Source: Alphaproteobacteria bacterium MarineAlpha3_Bin2 (GTDB lineage: Bacteria; Pseudomonadota; Alphaproteobacteria; Rhodospirillales; Casp-alpha2). Taken from it: a stretch of 40,886 bases of DNA. Below are positions 9,832-18,026 of this stretch, piece after piece (position 1 is the first letter of the stretch; the number at the start of each line of letters is the position of its first letter). The stretch covers positions 1 to 40,886 of the forward strand of contig PTLL01000014.1 in the NCBI GenBank assembly GCA_002938315.1. Direction: 5' to 3'. Below the pieces are notes generated by a model that worked only from the letters and a program-made list of their open reading frames with translations, was not told where the DNA came from and ran no database searches. A program made the translations under genes and the position numbers.

Positions 9832-10635
9832 TTAGGCCATTATCACGTCGGTGACGAATTTTACCCCGGGATACCCAAGCGTCAGTAACAGATAGGCCAA
9901 AAGCACGATCCGGGCCGCCTGTCGTCCGCGAAGCCCGGTTTTAAAATGCGCCGCCAACAAACCGCCGATGACCACAAACGCGGTGATGGTCAAAATTGTT
10001 TTGTGGTCAATAATCAATAATGTCCCGGTTTCGCCGTATTGAAGCACCATTCCCGTGGCCAGGCCGATAGCCAGCACGATTTCACCAAGAATAAGAAGCC
10101 GTACCTCCAACCCTTCGCAGTCGGCAACCGACGGTAATAGTCTGCTCAGCGCCGTCGGTCGTTTGTTTTTCAGCGCCCGTTCCTGCAAAAAGGCGGCCAG
10201 GGCGGCAACCGCGGCCAGTGTGACCAGTGCATAGGTGCCAACCGAAACGCCGATGTGGATTCCAATCCAACCGCCGCCGGTGGTGGCGCTACTCATGGGC
10301 TGATGAGGCACCTGGCTCCAAATAGTGGCGACAATGCCCAACGCCGCCATGTAGGCGGATATCAACGGCGCCAGCCGCCAGGTTTCGTGGGCGAGGACGG
10401 CAATGACTGCGAAGATAGCCATGGTTGCTGCGATGGTGACCCATAGTGCCGTCGAAAGATCGGTTCGCCAGGACCCGGCCATGGTAACCAAAACCAAAAT
10501 CAACGGCCCCGCCACCGCCACCATAAGAACCAGCCAAAAGACGATATCCGGACGGTGATCGCGGCGCAGCGCCAGCAAAGAAGACGGCACCAGGGCGATA
10601 ATGGCTGAAAGGCTGAGAATGACGTTTTCAGGCAT
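9832..10635 (-). CDS. Cytochrome c assembly family membrane protein (CcsA/HemX/YpjD-like)
   Basis: About 267 residues, almost entirely hydrophobic, with eight or so membrane segments. It resembles the CcsA/HemX/YpjD family of heme-handling or cytochrome c assembly proteins found as single genes in alphaproteobacteria. Conserved-looking features are the Trp/His-rich loop WSQVPHQP followed by GGGWIGIHI, and a DHKT segment before the penultimate helices. These are plausible heme-ligand loops. The exact function is not settled for this subgroup. The frame opens at 10695 (TTG), with ATGs at 10671 and 10635. The last places the first helix right at the N-terminus and is chosen, although the ATG at 10671 has the better GGGGCG ahead of it. 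It is divergent from ispDF. Confidence 0.7.
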   Translation of the reverse strand: MPENVILSLSAIIALVPSSLLALRRDHRPDIVFWLVLMVAVAGPLILVLVTMAGSWRTDLSTALWVTIAATMAIFAVIAVLAHETWRLAPLISAYMAALGIVATIWSQVPHQPMSSATTGGGWIGIHIGVSVGTYALVTLAAVAALAAFLQERALKNKRPTALSRLLPSVADCEGLEVRLLILGEIVLAIGLATGMVLQYGETGTLLIIDHKTILTITAFVVIGGLLAAHFKTGLRGRQAARIVLLAYLLLTLGYPGVKFVTDVIMA

Positions 10636-10797
10636 CGGGGAGTATGTACTTTCGTTTATTCGGCGCACCATCGCGCCCCAACCGCCCCTTGGCAAGACCT
10701 TTGGCGGACTCTACAGTCGGCCCGCGAAGCATAACGGATTTGGCGGGTATTTGAAGCCGCTAGTGGCAAGTCACCTTCCACAGGGGATAACGTATAC

Positions 10798-11940
10798 ATG
10801 GGTGGAACCGTTGCATTGGTGGTTGGTGCCGGCGAGGGCCAACGTTTTGGCGGCGAGTTGCCGAAGCAATACCACCTGCTGGCGGGAGTGGCGGTGATGC
10901 GGCGTTCATTGAAGGCCTTTATGGATCACCCCGACGTTTCTGTGGTCCAGGCGGTTATTCACCCCAATCACCACGAACTTTATGACGCGGCAGTTCAGGG
11001 CCTTGCCCTGCCGGTTCCGGTGGACGGCGGCGCCACCCGTCAGGGGTCGGTCCTCAACGGCCTGGAAAGCCTGAACGCGGATGAGCCATCAACGGTGCTG
11101 ATCCACGATGCCGCCCGGCCACTGGTCGATCCCGGCGTCATTTCGCGGGTGCTGGCGGCCCTGCAAACATCGCCCGGCGCCATCCCCGCCCTTGCCGTTG
11201 CCGATACCCTGAAGCGGAGCGATGGCCAATTCGTCGAGACCACCGTCGACCGCCAGGGGTTGTGGCGGGCACAAACGCCGCAGGGGTTTCACTATCAAAA
11301 TATCCTCGCCGCCCACCGCCAGGCCGGCGGTGATGAGCTGACCGATGATGCCGCCGTTGCCGAACGCGCCGGTCTGGCCGTCGCCATCGTCGAAGGATCG
11401 GAAGATAATGTAAAAGTCACCCGGACCGGGGACATGGTCCGCGCCGAGCGAATTCTCGGCGCCGGTGAAACGCGGACCGGGTTGGGGTTTGATGTGCACC
11501 GCTTCGGTCCCGGTGATCACGTCATGCTATGCGGGGTCAAGGTGCCTCACGAATTTGGCCTCGAAGGGCATTCGGATGCCGATGTCGGTCTCCACGCCGT
11601 TACCGATGCGCTTTTGGGGGCCATCGGCGAAGGCGATATCGGCACCCACTTTCCACCCTCCGATCCGCAATGGAAAGGCACGGAGTCCGACATATTCCTG
11701 CGCCATGCCGGCGATATGATCGCTGGCAAGGGCGGTCGCATTTCAAACATCGACGTGACCCTGATCTGTGAGCAGCCGAAAATCGGCCCCCATCGCGCCG
11801 CCATGATCAAACGGATGGCGGAAATTCTGAGCATTACCGAACACCGCATCAGCATCAAGGCGACGACGACGGAACGCCTCGGCTTCACCGGCCGCGGTGA
11901 AGGCATCGCGGCGCAAGCGGCGGCAACGGTTGTCCTTTAA
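10798..11940 (+). CDS. ispDF: Bifunctional IspDF (MEP isoprenoid pathway)
   Basis: A 380-residue fusion. Residues 1 to about 222 are IspD, 2-C-methyl-D-erythritol 4-phosphate cytidylyltransferase, with nucleotide-binding [21 protein letters not shown] and TPQGF. Residues 225-380 are IspF, 2-C-methyl-D-erythritol 2,4-cyclodiphosphate synthase, with metal ligands D232, H234 (GFDVHRF) and H266 ([10 protein letters not shown]) and the [15 protein letters not shown]-terminus. It carries out steps three and five of the pathway. The fusion is typical of alphaproteobacteria and some epsilonproteobacteria. A purine run CAGGGGA precedes the ATG. It is divergent from the CcsA-like gene and convergent with cutA. 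Confidence 0.96.
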   Translation: MGGTVALVVGAGEGQRFGGELPKQYHLLAGVAVMRRSLKAFMDHPDVSVVQAVIHPNHHELYDAAVQGLALPVPVDGGATRQGSVLNGLESLNADEPSTVLIHDAARPLVDPGVISRVLAALQTSPGAIPALAVADTLKRSDGQFVETTVDRQGLWRAQTPQGFHYQNILAAHRQAGGDELTDDAAVAERAGLAVAIVEGSEDNVKVTRTGDMVRAERILGAGETRTGLGFDVHRFGPGDHVMLCGVKVPHEFGLEGHSDADVGLHAVTDALLGAIGEGDIGTHFPPSDPQWKGTESDIFLRHAGDMIAGKGGRISNIDVTLICEQPKIGPHRAAMIKRMAEILSITEHRISIKATTTERLGFTGRGEGIAAQAAATVVL

Positions 11941-11955
11941 CTTTCGGTTGAGCGT

Positions 11956-12279
11956 TTAATCTTGGTTGACGGTTTCTGTCTCGATCCAATCGAGAAACGC
12001 TGGATTGCCGCCGGTAATGGGCAGGGAAACCACGCAGGGGCAGTCATAGCTGTGGATCGATTTGACCTTTTCGATCACTTGGTCGACCAAGCCGTCTCGG
12101 GTCTTTAAAATCAGCGGCACCTCGTCGCCCTCATTTACGGCGCCTTCCCACCAATAAATCGATGTCATCGGGGCGAGGACGTTGGCGCAGGCCGCCAAAC
12201 GGCTTTCGACCAGGATCCGGCCGATGCCGACCGCTTCTTCGCGGGACCCGGCGGTCACATAAATCAGCGATTGGGACAT
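11956..12279 (-). CDS. cutA: Divalent-cation tolerance protein CutA
   Basis: A 107-residue trimeric, ferredoxin-like fold protein of the CutA1 family, linked genetically to copper tolerance though its mechanism is unclear. Family landmarks are VTAGSREEA at the N-terminus, RLAACANV, the SIYWWEGAV segment and EVPLILKT. The late VKSIHSYDCPCVVSLPI carries the usual His and Cys positions. The frame is open to 12345, but the ATG at 12279 has a GGAGG eleven bases upstream and gives the usual length. The 3' ends of ispDF and cutA face each other with only 15 bases between. Confidence 0.92.
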   Translation of the reverse strand: MSQSLIYVTAGSREEAVGIGRILVESRLAACANVLAPMTSIYWWEGAVNEGDEVPLILKTRDGLVDQVIEKVKSIHSYDCPCVVSLPITGGNPAFLDWIETETVNQD

Positions 12280-12401
12280 GGCGTTTTCCTCCAATTTCTG
12301 CGGTTTTTTGTAGCTTTTTCCCTTGGGGGTTGGCCCCGGAATCAAACTATCGTAGCATGGGGCAATGAATATTGTCTTGTTTCCAGGGATTCGAGGGAAA
12401 A

Positions 12402-12701
12402 ATGCCGTTAGAATTGGTCGTTGAAAATAAGCCGAAAAAGGCCCCTGCTCGGAAACGGGGAAAAAAACGAGCTGGAGGATCGGCGACGCCGAACCAGATG
12501 CACTGGCTAGCGCAGGGGCTCGATCAGGCGGGTGGCAAGCTGCCGCTGTTCGACGAAGACGGCCAGCGGATCAGCGAACGCACCGTTCTCAGTTGCATCG
12601 AAAAGGGTTGGGCCAAACCATGGTTCGATAACCCGATCAAGCCGGACTGGCAGGTCTGTGGCCTGACCGAAGCCGGGCGCCAATTGGTTTACCGAGCTTA
12701 A
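12402..12701 (+). CDS. Small basic protein of unknown function, possibly winged-helix
   Basis: Ninety-nine residues from the ATG at 12402, which has GAGGG at 12393-12397. A TTG at 12372 is open in frame but has no clear ribosome site. The first third is rich in Lys, Arg and Ala (PKKAPARKRGKKRAGG), like a disordered nucleic-acid-binding tail. The rest has a leucine-rich helix (TVLSCIEKGWAKPWFD) followed by a short strand and LTEAGRQL. That pattern recalls the recognition helix, wing and closing helix of small winged-helix proteins. I do not recognise the family. It stands alone between divergent cutA and the damaged STAS gene. Function is not assigned. Confidence 0.65.
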   Translation: MPLELVVENKPKKAPARKRGKKRAGGSATPNQMHWLAQGLDQAGGKLPLFDEDGQRISERTVLSCIEKGWAKPWFDNPIKPDWQVCGLTEAGRQLVYRA

Positions 12702-12807
12702 CAACAATATTTATCGTACCGGCCCCCTTGATATTCCCCTACTCCTTGCTCGTCTGTTGGGCTTAGCATTGGCGCGTATTTTTAGAGAACGCGGGGCCCC
12801 ATTCTCC

Positions 12808-13144
12808 ATGGATCACACTATCACCAATGACGGCGATTGTGTCATCGTCGCCTTGCACGGCGACATCGACCTGCAGTATTCCGGCCACGCCCGCGAAGTC
12901 CTGCTTCAGGCAACGGATGAAGCACTGTCGGTGGTGGTGGATATGTCCGGCGTCGGCATGATCGATAGTTCTGGTGTTGCCAGCCTGTTAGGGGCCTTGC
13001 AGGCGTCCCGCAAGCGGAAGGCGCTTCTTTCTTGCCGCCATTGACCCGTCGGTGGATCGGGTTCTCATGTTGGCCCGTCTGGAGACGGTTTTTGAAATTA
13101 CCGACGATGTCGCAGCAGCCAAGCTGTCCCTCGCCGAAAACTGA
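12808..13144 (+). pseudogene. STAS-domain anti-sigma factor antagonist, frameshifted
   Basis: From the ATG at 12808 the frame reads a SpoIIAA-like STAS domain: strand VIVALHGDIDL, then VVVDMSGVGMIDSSGVASLLGA, where the Ser of IDSSG is the usual phosphorylation site. It ends early with a stop at 13042. The missing last helix and strand (FLAAIDPSVDRVLMLARLETVFEI, shown here only to its landmarks DPSVDRV and LETVFEI) resume in the next frame from about 13024 and stop at 13142-13144. One extra base near the CTTCTTTCTT tract at 13024-13033 explains it. Such proteins bind anti-sigma kinases to release sigma factors. Either a true frameshift or a sequence error; the early product would lack about a third of the domain. 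Confidence 0.75.
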
Positions 13145-13219
13145 AATTTCATTAAAATTACAGCCTGTGATGACCGTCACATGCAAGCCGGAAACCGTGT
13201 GGTTCTATGGGGGGGCAGG

Positions 13220-13667
13220 ATGGATTTCGTGAAAACGTATCCTCCCTTCCCTCAAGAGCACAACCTAAAGGCCGGGATTTTTTCCCGGCTTTTCCACCTC
13301 CCCTTGTTGGCGGCGCATCCAAAACCTCGAGGATTCAGGTGTCATCACCAAACGGGTTGCGCTGCTGGATCCGGATAAACTCAATATCGGCGTCACCGTC
13401 TTTGTCCGCATCAAAACCAATCAGCATACCTATGAATGGCTGGATAACTTCGCCAAGGGAATTGAAAAAATTGATGAGGTGATTGAGCTCTACCGCATGA
13501 GCGGCGATATCGATTACCTGTTACGGGTCGTTGTCCCGGACATTCAAGGTTTTGATGCGGTTTACAAACGCCTCATTTCGATCGCCGATCTCGCCGATGT
13601 CAGTTCCAACTTCGCCATGGAGAAAATCAAATACACGACCAAACTTCCGCTCAACTATGCTGGATAG
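13220..13667 (+). pseudogene. Lrp/AsnC-family regulator with a broken N-terminal half
   Basis: The C-terminal effector-binding half is intact in one frame from about 13290 to the stop at 13665-13667. It includes the recognition-helix motif STSPCWRRIQNLEDSGVI, LDPDKLNIGV, then an RAM-type ligand domain ending in ME-KIKYTTKLPL. The preceding helix-turn-helix is broken. An ATG at 13220 after AGGA starts MDFVK, the expected RIL follows only after a one-base slip, QEHNLKAG returns in the first frame, and another slip is needed in the T6 run at 13278-13283 to reach STSPCW. A few residues of helix two also seem lost. At least three frame breaks make a functional protein unlikely if the sequence is correct. 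Members sense amino acids and control nearby metabolic genes. Confidence 0.72.
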
Positions 13668-13673
13668 GACCCG

Positions 13674-14468
13674 TTAGGCCAGCACGCCTTCACCGTCACG
13701 CTGCAAGACCTGACGTGCGTAGTAATGGAAGGTCGCGTTCAGGGGCGCTTCCTTGAGGCGGTAATCGTGGGCATGTCGCCCGGGACCCGGCGGCAGCAGC
13801 TTGATTTCTCCGGCCGCCATGGCCAAAAGCTGCATCTTCGCCGCGCGTTCGAAATGGAAGGCAAGGACGGCGGCCTGTTCCACCGTTTCGCCGGCGGAAA
13901 GTTGACCGTGGTGGGCCAGCAGGATGGAGCGTTTGTCACCGAGCGCCGTGGAAATCAAGTCGCCCTCATCGTCGCCGATGGGTGGCCCGGGCCATTCCGG
14001 GAGCCAGGCACAGTCCTCGTAAAACATGGCCGTATCCATATGGGACGCGATCAGCGGCACACCGATCATGGAAAGCGCCGAAACATAGGGGGGATGCGTA
14101 TGAACGACGCAAGTGACATCCGCCCGCGCCCGGTAAATCCATAGGTGGAACCGGTTCGACGGGTTCGGCATACCGTCTCCTTCGAGCACATTCAGGTCGT
14201 CATCGACCAGCATAAAATCGCTGGCGTGGATTTCATCCAAGCCGAGGCCGAATGTGGCCGTCCACATGGTATCCGGCGCCTCGCCCCGGGCCGTAATTTG
14301 GCCGGCCAGGGCCGAGCCGTGCCCCTCGGCGGCCAGCATGCGTGCCGTCAGCGCCAGTTTCTGAGTTATCGTCCATTCCGATGGCCGGGCCAGATGTTGC
14401 TTCATCTCCCTGCTCGCCCGAGCCTCGAAATCGGACTTGGATATATTTTCTTTTCCGCCGCGGTTCAT
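13674..14468 (-). CDS. Class II aldolase/adducin-family protein
   Basis: A 264-residue member of the fuculose-1-phosphate aldolase (class II) fold. The metal ligands are visible as HTHPP in the middle of the protein and a third His in LLAHHGQLSAG about 75 residues later. The Gly-rich N-terminal segment GHGSALAGQITAR replaces the usual phosphate-binding loop. Many alphaproteobacterial members of this subgroup have no known substrate, and some act as decarboxylases or epimerases, so I do not choose one. The ATG at 14468 lies inside a 12-bp palindrome. The gene is convergent with the Lrp remnant (stop codons 6 bases apart). Confidence 0.85.
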   Translation of the reverse strand: MNRGGKENISKSDFEARASREMKQHLARPSEWTITQKLALTARMLAAEGHGSALAGQITARGEAPDTMWTATFGLGLDEIHASDFMLVDDDLNVLEGDGMPNPSNRFHLWIYRARADVTCVVHTHPPYVSALSMIGVPLIASHMDTAMFYEDCAWLPEWPGPPIGDDEGDLISTALGDKRSILLAHHGQLSAGETVEQAAVLAFHFERAAKMQLLAMAAGEIKLLPPGPGRHAHDYRLKEAPLNATFHYYARQVLQRDGEGVLA

Positions 14469-14534
14469 GAACCTTCTTCCCGGATGAGAATACGTTAACT
14501 AGGTCAAAGGCGAACCTCTGACCTATTCGGGTTC
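14462..14534. promoter_or_regulatory. Cluster of inverted repeats upstream of the aldolase gene
   Basis: GGTTCATGAACC (14462-14473) is a perfect 12-bp palindrome containing the aldolase start codon. GAACC recurs at 14512-14516 and GGTTC at 14530-14534. A separate perfect inverted repeat, TAGGTCA (14500-14506) and TGACCTA (14519-14525) with 12 spacer bases, lies between. The spacing suits one or two dimeric regulators controlling the aldolase gene, possibly the adjacent Lrp-type protein, but no binding consensus is recognised. Confidence 0.3.
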
Positions 14535-14608
14535 ACATATTTTATCCCAATCCAAAAAAATAGGCCATGCACGTGACCTTTGATATCCCTAATCCCTTTG
14601 AAAAAAAA

Positions 14609-14685
14609 TGGTCGGAGCGAGAGGATTTGAACCTCCGACCCCTTCACCCCCAGTGAAGTGCGCTACCAGGCTGCGCCACGCTCCG
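14609..14685 (-). tRNA. tRNA-Pro (anticodon GGG)
   Basis: Seventy-seven bases including an encoded CCA end. The acceptor CGGAGCG (14685-14679) pairs with CGCTCCG (14619-14613), with discriminator A and CCA after it. The D-arm has AGCCTGGTAGCGC. The anticodon stem CTTCA/TGAAG encloses loop CTGGGGG, giving anticodon GGG with G37, as in proline tRNAs. The T-arm contains GGTTCAAATCC, slightly unlike the usual GGTTCGAATCC. A run of eight T follows directly after CCA and can end transcription. Its location downstream of merR-ihfA-fabH-plsX is the standard alphaproteobacterial one. Confidence 0.95.
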
Positions 14686-14782
14686 TCCATATATCCGGCG
14701 GGGATTCTCTCTAGTGCCGAACGGGCGCACTATACTGCTGGGGATAGCCTGCGGCAACAACTTGCGGGGTAATTTAAGGCCT

Positions 14783-15187
14783 TCAGCCTTCGTGCCTGAG
14801 TAGGGTTTGGATATCTTCCAGTTCAGCCATGATGCTTTTCAATTCGGCCTTATCAGGTTCTGTGGAAATGGTTTCCGGAGAGGTGTTTTGAATGGCCTCC
14901 CCTACCTTTCCCTTGCCCTCGGGCAAGTCAATTTTGCCGCCGCCTTCGCGCAACAGTTTCTGCACCCCCTTGATGGTATAGCCATCGTCATAAAGGAGAC
15001 CGCGAATGCGTTGGAGAAGCACGATATCGTCGGGCCGGTAATAGCGCCGCCCGCCGCCCCGTTTCATCGGTTTGATGGCATTGAACTTGGTTTCCCAAAA
15101 GCGAAGAACATGCTGGGGTAAATCCAGCTCGGTGGCGACTTCGCTGATGGTTCTAAAGGCTTGGGCGGATTTTGAGGACGACGCCAT
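14783..15187 (-). CDS. MerR-family transcriptional regulator
   Basis: A 134-residue protein with an N-terminal MerR winged helix-turn-helix: [25 protein letters not shown], whose landmarks are SEVA, LRFWE and [13 protein letters not shown] short helix ([16 protein letters not shown]) follows. The C-terminal half is acidic and lacks effector cysteines, so it is not a metal sensor of the MerR/CueR type. The gene follows ihfA and precedes tRNA-Pro, an arrangement well conserved in alphaproteobacteria, but the targets are unknown to me. The ATG at 15187 is 29 bases downstream of the ihfA stop. Confidence 0.9.
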   Translation of the reverse strand: MASSSKSAQAFRTISEVATELDLPQHVLRFWETKFNAIKPMKRGGGRRYYRPDDIVLLQRIRGLLYDDGYTIKGVQKLLREGGGKIDLPEGKGKVGEAIQNTSPETISTEPDKAELKSIMAELEDIQTLLRHEG

Positions 15188-15216
15188 CGTCTAAATAGGC
15201 CCCTTGCCCGTTTTCA

Positions 15217-15537
15217 TCATTCCTGAGGTGGAACGACGGGACGCATTCTTTCGTTGATCCGGCTTTTCAAGACTTGCGAAGGGCGGAACACCAAGACCTT
15301 TCTGGGCAAGATGGGAACTTCCTCGCCGGTTTTGGGGTTGCGCCCGATCCGCTGGCCTTTTTGGCGGACCGAAAAACTGCCGAAGGAGGAAATCTTGACG
15401 GTTTCACCCCGGGCCAACGCCGAGGACATTTCCGCGAGTACGGACTCTAGCAATTCGGCGGACTCGTTCCTCGATAGGCCGACTTCCTGATAGACGGCCT
15501 GACCCAATTGTGCCCGCGTTACTGTTTTCCCTGACAT
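15217..15537 (-). CDS. ihfA: Integration host factor alpha subunit
   Basis: A 106-residue DNA-bending protein of the HU/IHF family that pairs with IHF-beta. Features are the N-terminal helices ([20 protein letters not shown]), the saddle strand [27 protein letters not shown] with the Pro that intercalates at the arm tip (landmarks FGSF, RNPKTGE), and the C-terminal SQVLKSRIN helix. IHF assists sigma-54 activators such as the NtrC encoded in this window. It is separated from fabH by 106 bases that hold a 7-bp hairpin and a possible promoter, so it may be transcribed both with the lipid genes and alone. Confidence 0.95.
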   Translation of the reverse strand: MSGKTVTRAQLGQAVYQEVGLSRNESAELLESVLAEMSSALARGETVKISSFGSFSVRQKGQRIGRNPKTGEEVPILPRKVLVFRPSQVLKSRINERMRPVVPPQE

Positions 15538-15609
15538 GCCTTAGTAACCCCCAATTAGAAACTGAGCCAAGAGCGTATCGTGGTGGGATAAATCCGTCAA
15601 TAACAAAGG

Positions 15610-15628
15610 GTTGGGGGATTTCCCCAAC
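15610..15628 (-). terminator. Hairpin between fabH and ihfA
   Basis: GTTGGGG, a five-base loop and CCCCAAC form a 7-bp GC-rich stem 16 bases after the fabH stop on the minus strand. No good T-run follows, so it may be an attenuator or RNA-processing/stability element and not a full terminator. Downstream on the minus strand TTGACG and TACGCT with 17 bases between could give ihfA its own start. Confidence 0.4.
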
Positions 15629-15643
15629 TGATCTTCGTCCGCC

Positions 15644-16642
15644 CTACCAGCGCACCAAACCGGCGCCCCATGTCAGCCCGCCGCCCATGGCTTCCATCAG
15701 CACCAAATCGCCCTTTTTGATGCGTCCATCGCGGACGGCCTCGTCAAGGGCCAGCGGGATCGACGCCGCCGAGGTGTTGGCGTGGCGGTCGACGGTAATG
15801 ACGATTTTTTCTTTCGCCAGGCCGAGCTTTTTGGCGGTGCTATCGAGAATGCGTTTGTTAGCCTGGTGGGGCACCAGCCAATCGATGTCTTCGGAGGCCA
15901 GTCCGTTGGCTTCCAGCGCCTCACCGACGATGGAGGCCAAGTTAGTGACGGCGTGGCGGAACACTTCGCGGCCGTTCATCCGGACATGGCCGACAGTCTG
16001 AGTCGATGATGGCCCGCCATCGACGTAAAGCAGTTCATTGGTGGAGCCGTCAGAGTGCAGATGGGTCGATAAAATGCCGGTGCCCCGGTTATGACCGGAT
16101 TCCCCGACATTGACCTCCGGCTCTGCTTCACCGGCTCTTAATACCACCGCGCCGGCGCCATCGCCGAACAGCACGCAGGTCGAACGATCTTCCCAATCAA
16201 GGATACGGGAGAACGTCTCTGCGCCGATCAGCACGACGGTCTTACATTGGCTGGTTTTGATGAAATTGTCGGCTATCGCCATACCGTAGATAAAACCTGA
16301 ACACACCGCCTGGATATCGAATGCGGCGCCGTTGACCATTCCTAGTTTGTCCTGGACCTTGGTCGCCGTCGCCGGAAAGGTGTTGTCTGGTGTGGTCGTC
16401 GCCAACACCACCATATCGACTTCGGAGGCCGGGATATTGGCATTTTCCAGGGCCCGTTCGGCGGCCTTCAGGGCCAGGTCCGAGGTCAACTCGCCATCCG
16501 CTGCCAAATGGCGTTGGCGAATACCTGTACGGGTAGTGATCCACTCGTCGGTGGTGTCGAGCTTGGCAGAAAGCTCTGCGTTGGTGACCACGCGCTCGGG
16601 CAGGTAGGATCCGCAGCCGATAATTTTAGATCGTTTCATCAT
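15644..16642 (-). CDS. fabH: 3-oxoacyl-ACP synthase III (KAS III)
   Basis: A 332-residue thiolase-fold enzyme that condenses acetyl-CoA with malonyl-ACP to start type II fatty acid synthesis. The catalytic triad is complete: C114 (QAVCSGF), H259 (VPHQANKRI) and N289 (HANTSAAS). GDGAGAVVL near 161 is also conserved. The gene begins ATGATG, overlapping the plsX stop by four bases, so plsX and fabH are translationally coupled. Length and start match the family. Confidence 0.97.
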   Translation of the reverse strand: MMKRSKIIGCGSYLPERVVTNAELSAKLDTTDEWITTRTGIRQRHLAADGELTSDLALKAAERALENANIPASEVDMVVLATTTPDNTFPATATKVQDKLGMVNGAAFDIQAVCSGFIYGMAIADNFIKTSQCKTVVLIGAETFSRILDWEDRSTCVLFGDGAGAVVLRAGEAEPEVNVGESGHNRGTGILSTHLHSDGSTNELLYVDGGPSSTQTVGHVRMNGREVFRHAVTNLASIVGEALEANGLASEDIDWLVPHQANKRILDSTAKKLGLAKEKIVITVDRHANTSAASIPLALDEAVRDGRIKKGDLVLMEAMGGGLTWGAGLVRW

Positions 16643-17691
16643 TCGCTGCCTGCTGCCTTCTCCGTGGTTGGTGGGTTGCCCGATAGCAGGGCGTAGTCTT
16701 CTTTTATCCTATCATTGAAGGAATGAGTAATCAGTTCTTCTGCGACGTGAATGGCATTGGCGAAACCCAAGGCGTCGGTTCCGCCGTGGCTTTTGATGCA
16801 AATACCGTTGAGACCAAGGAACATGGCGCCGTTGTAGCGGCGTGGGTCGACCTTCATCTTAAACTTCTTCAAGGCGTTACTGGCCAGCAAAGCGCCGAAT
16901 TTTGAAATTAGCGATTCAGACAGCGCCTGTTTGAGAAATTCTCCGAACATTTTGGCGGTGCCTTCTGAGGTCTTAAGGGCGATATTCCCGGTGAAGCCAT
17001 CGGTAACGACGACATTGACAATGCCGGCGCTGATGTCATCGCCTTCGATGAAGCCGTGAAATTTGATCGGCAACGAGGTTTCCTGAAGCATCGCCGAGGC
17101 TTTTTTAACCGCTTCGTTGCCTTTAAGGTTTTCGGCGCCGACGTTGAGAATCCCGATGGACGGATTTTCAAGGCCGAGGACATTGCGGGCGAAGACCTCC
17201 CCCATCACCGCGAACTGGACCAGATTGTCGGCGTCGCAATCGACATTGGCGCCGAGGTCGAGCATGACGCTTTCACCGCGTTGAGTCGGGTAATAGGCGG
17301 CAATGGCCGGGCGGTCAATTCCGGGCAGGGTCTTGAGCACGAATTTGGCCATGGCCATGAGCGCCCCGGTGTTGCCGGCCGAAATCACGCCCGCGGCTTC
17401 GCCAGCACCGACAGCGTCAATGGCGAGGCGCATGGAGGAATTCCGACCGCCCCTCAGCGCCGAGGAAACCTTCTGGTCATTGGTAATAGCCTCAACGGTG
17501 TGACGGATTTCCGTCACCGCCGCCGCCCATGGGTGATTTTCCAGCAAAGGCGCCAATTTTACTTCATCGCCGAACAGCAGGAACTTCACTTCCGCCAAGT
17601 GGGAAAGCGAAGTTTCAATACCTTCGACGACCATGTTAGGCGCGTTGTCGCCGCCCATGGCGTCAATGGAAAGTGTCAGGGTCTCTGTCAC
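16639..17691 (-). CDS. plsX: Phosphate acyltransferase PlsX
   Basis: A 350-residue peripheral membrane enzyme that converts acyl-ACP to acyl-phosphate, the donor for PlsY in phospholipid synthesis. Landmarks are [11 protein letters not shown] at the N-terminus, [25 protein letters not shown], and [14 protein letters not shown]. The start is a GTG at 17691 (next ATG would remove the conserved DAMGGD N-terminus). It follows rpmF by 54 bases and overlaps fabH. Confidence 0.96.
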   Translation of the reverse strand: MTETLTLSIDAMGGDNAPNMVVEGIETSLSHLAEVKFLLFGDEVKLAPLLENHPWAAAVTEIRHTVEAITNDQKVSSALRGGRNSSMRLAIDAVGAGEAAGVISAGNTGALMAMAKFVLKTLPGIDRPAIAAYYPTQRGESVMLDLGANVDCDADNLVQFAVMGEVFARNVLGLENPSIGILNVGAENLKGNEAVKKASAMLQETSLPIKFHGFIEGDDISAGIVNVVVTDGFTGNIALKTSEGTAKMFGEFLKQALSESLISKFGALLASNALKKFKMKVDPRRYNGAMFLGLNGICIKSHGGTDALGFANAIHVAEELITHSFNDRIKEDYALLSGNPPTTEKAAGSE

Positions 17692-17745
17692 TGTGCCCTA
17701 CCTTTGGGCCGAATAATGGGAATAGGCATGTGCCCCGCCAATTAA

Positions 17746-17931
17746 TCAGGCGGCGTCTTCCGCTTCGACGACGTCACGGCCATTGTATTGACCGCAAGCC
17801 TCACAAACGTGATGGGGCCGTTTCAACTCACCACAATTAGGGCATTCCTCATGAACCGAGGACGGCAAGGAATCGTGGGAACGCCGCATGTTGCGCCGCG
17901 ATTTGGAAATTTTTTTCTTCGGAACTGCCAT
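17746..17931 (-). CDS. rpmF: 50S ribosomal protein L32
   Basis: A 61-residue ribosomal protein starting [20 protein letters not shown], here limited to its first landmark MAVPKKK. It has a zinc-ribbon of the four-cysteine type: CPNCGE and CEACGQ. The frame opens at 17958, but the ATG at 17931 gives the universal L32 N-terminus and has AGAGAGG ahead. It lies in the conserved DUF177-rpmF-plsX-fabH group that ties ribosome and lipid synthesis together. Confidence 0.97.
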   Translation of the reverse strand: MAVPKKKISKSRRNMRRSHDSLPSSVHEECPNCGELKRPHHVCEACGQYNGRDVVEAEDAA

Positions 17932-18026
17932 CTTTAGATACCTCTCTTGGGGCGCCAATCCTCGGCGCGGGTCTACTTATACTGATTAACCACTCATGGG
18001 CAAGAAACTTGCCATTAATTAAAGAC

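Noticed and set aside
17056-17745. 229-residue open frame on the plus strand
   Set aside because: Antisense of plsX; no family resemblance and no ribosome site.
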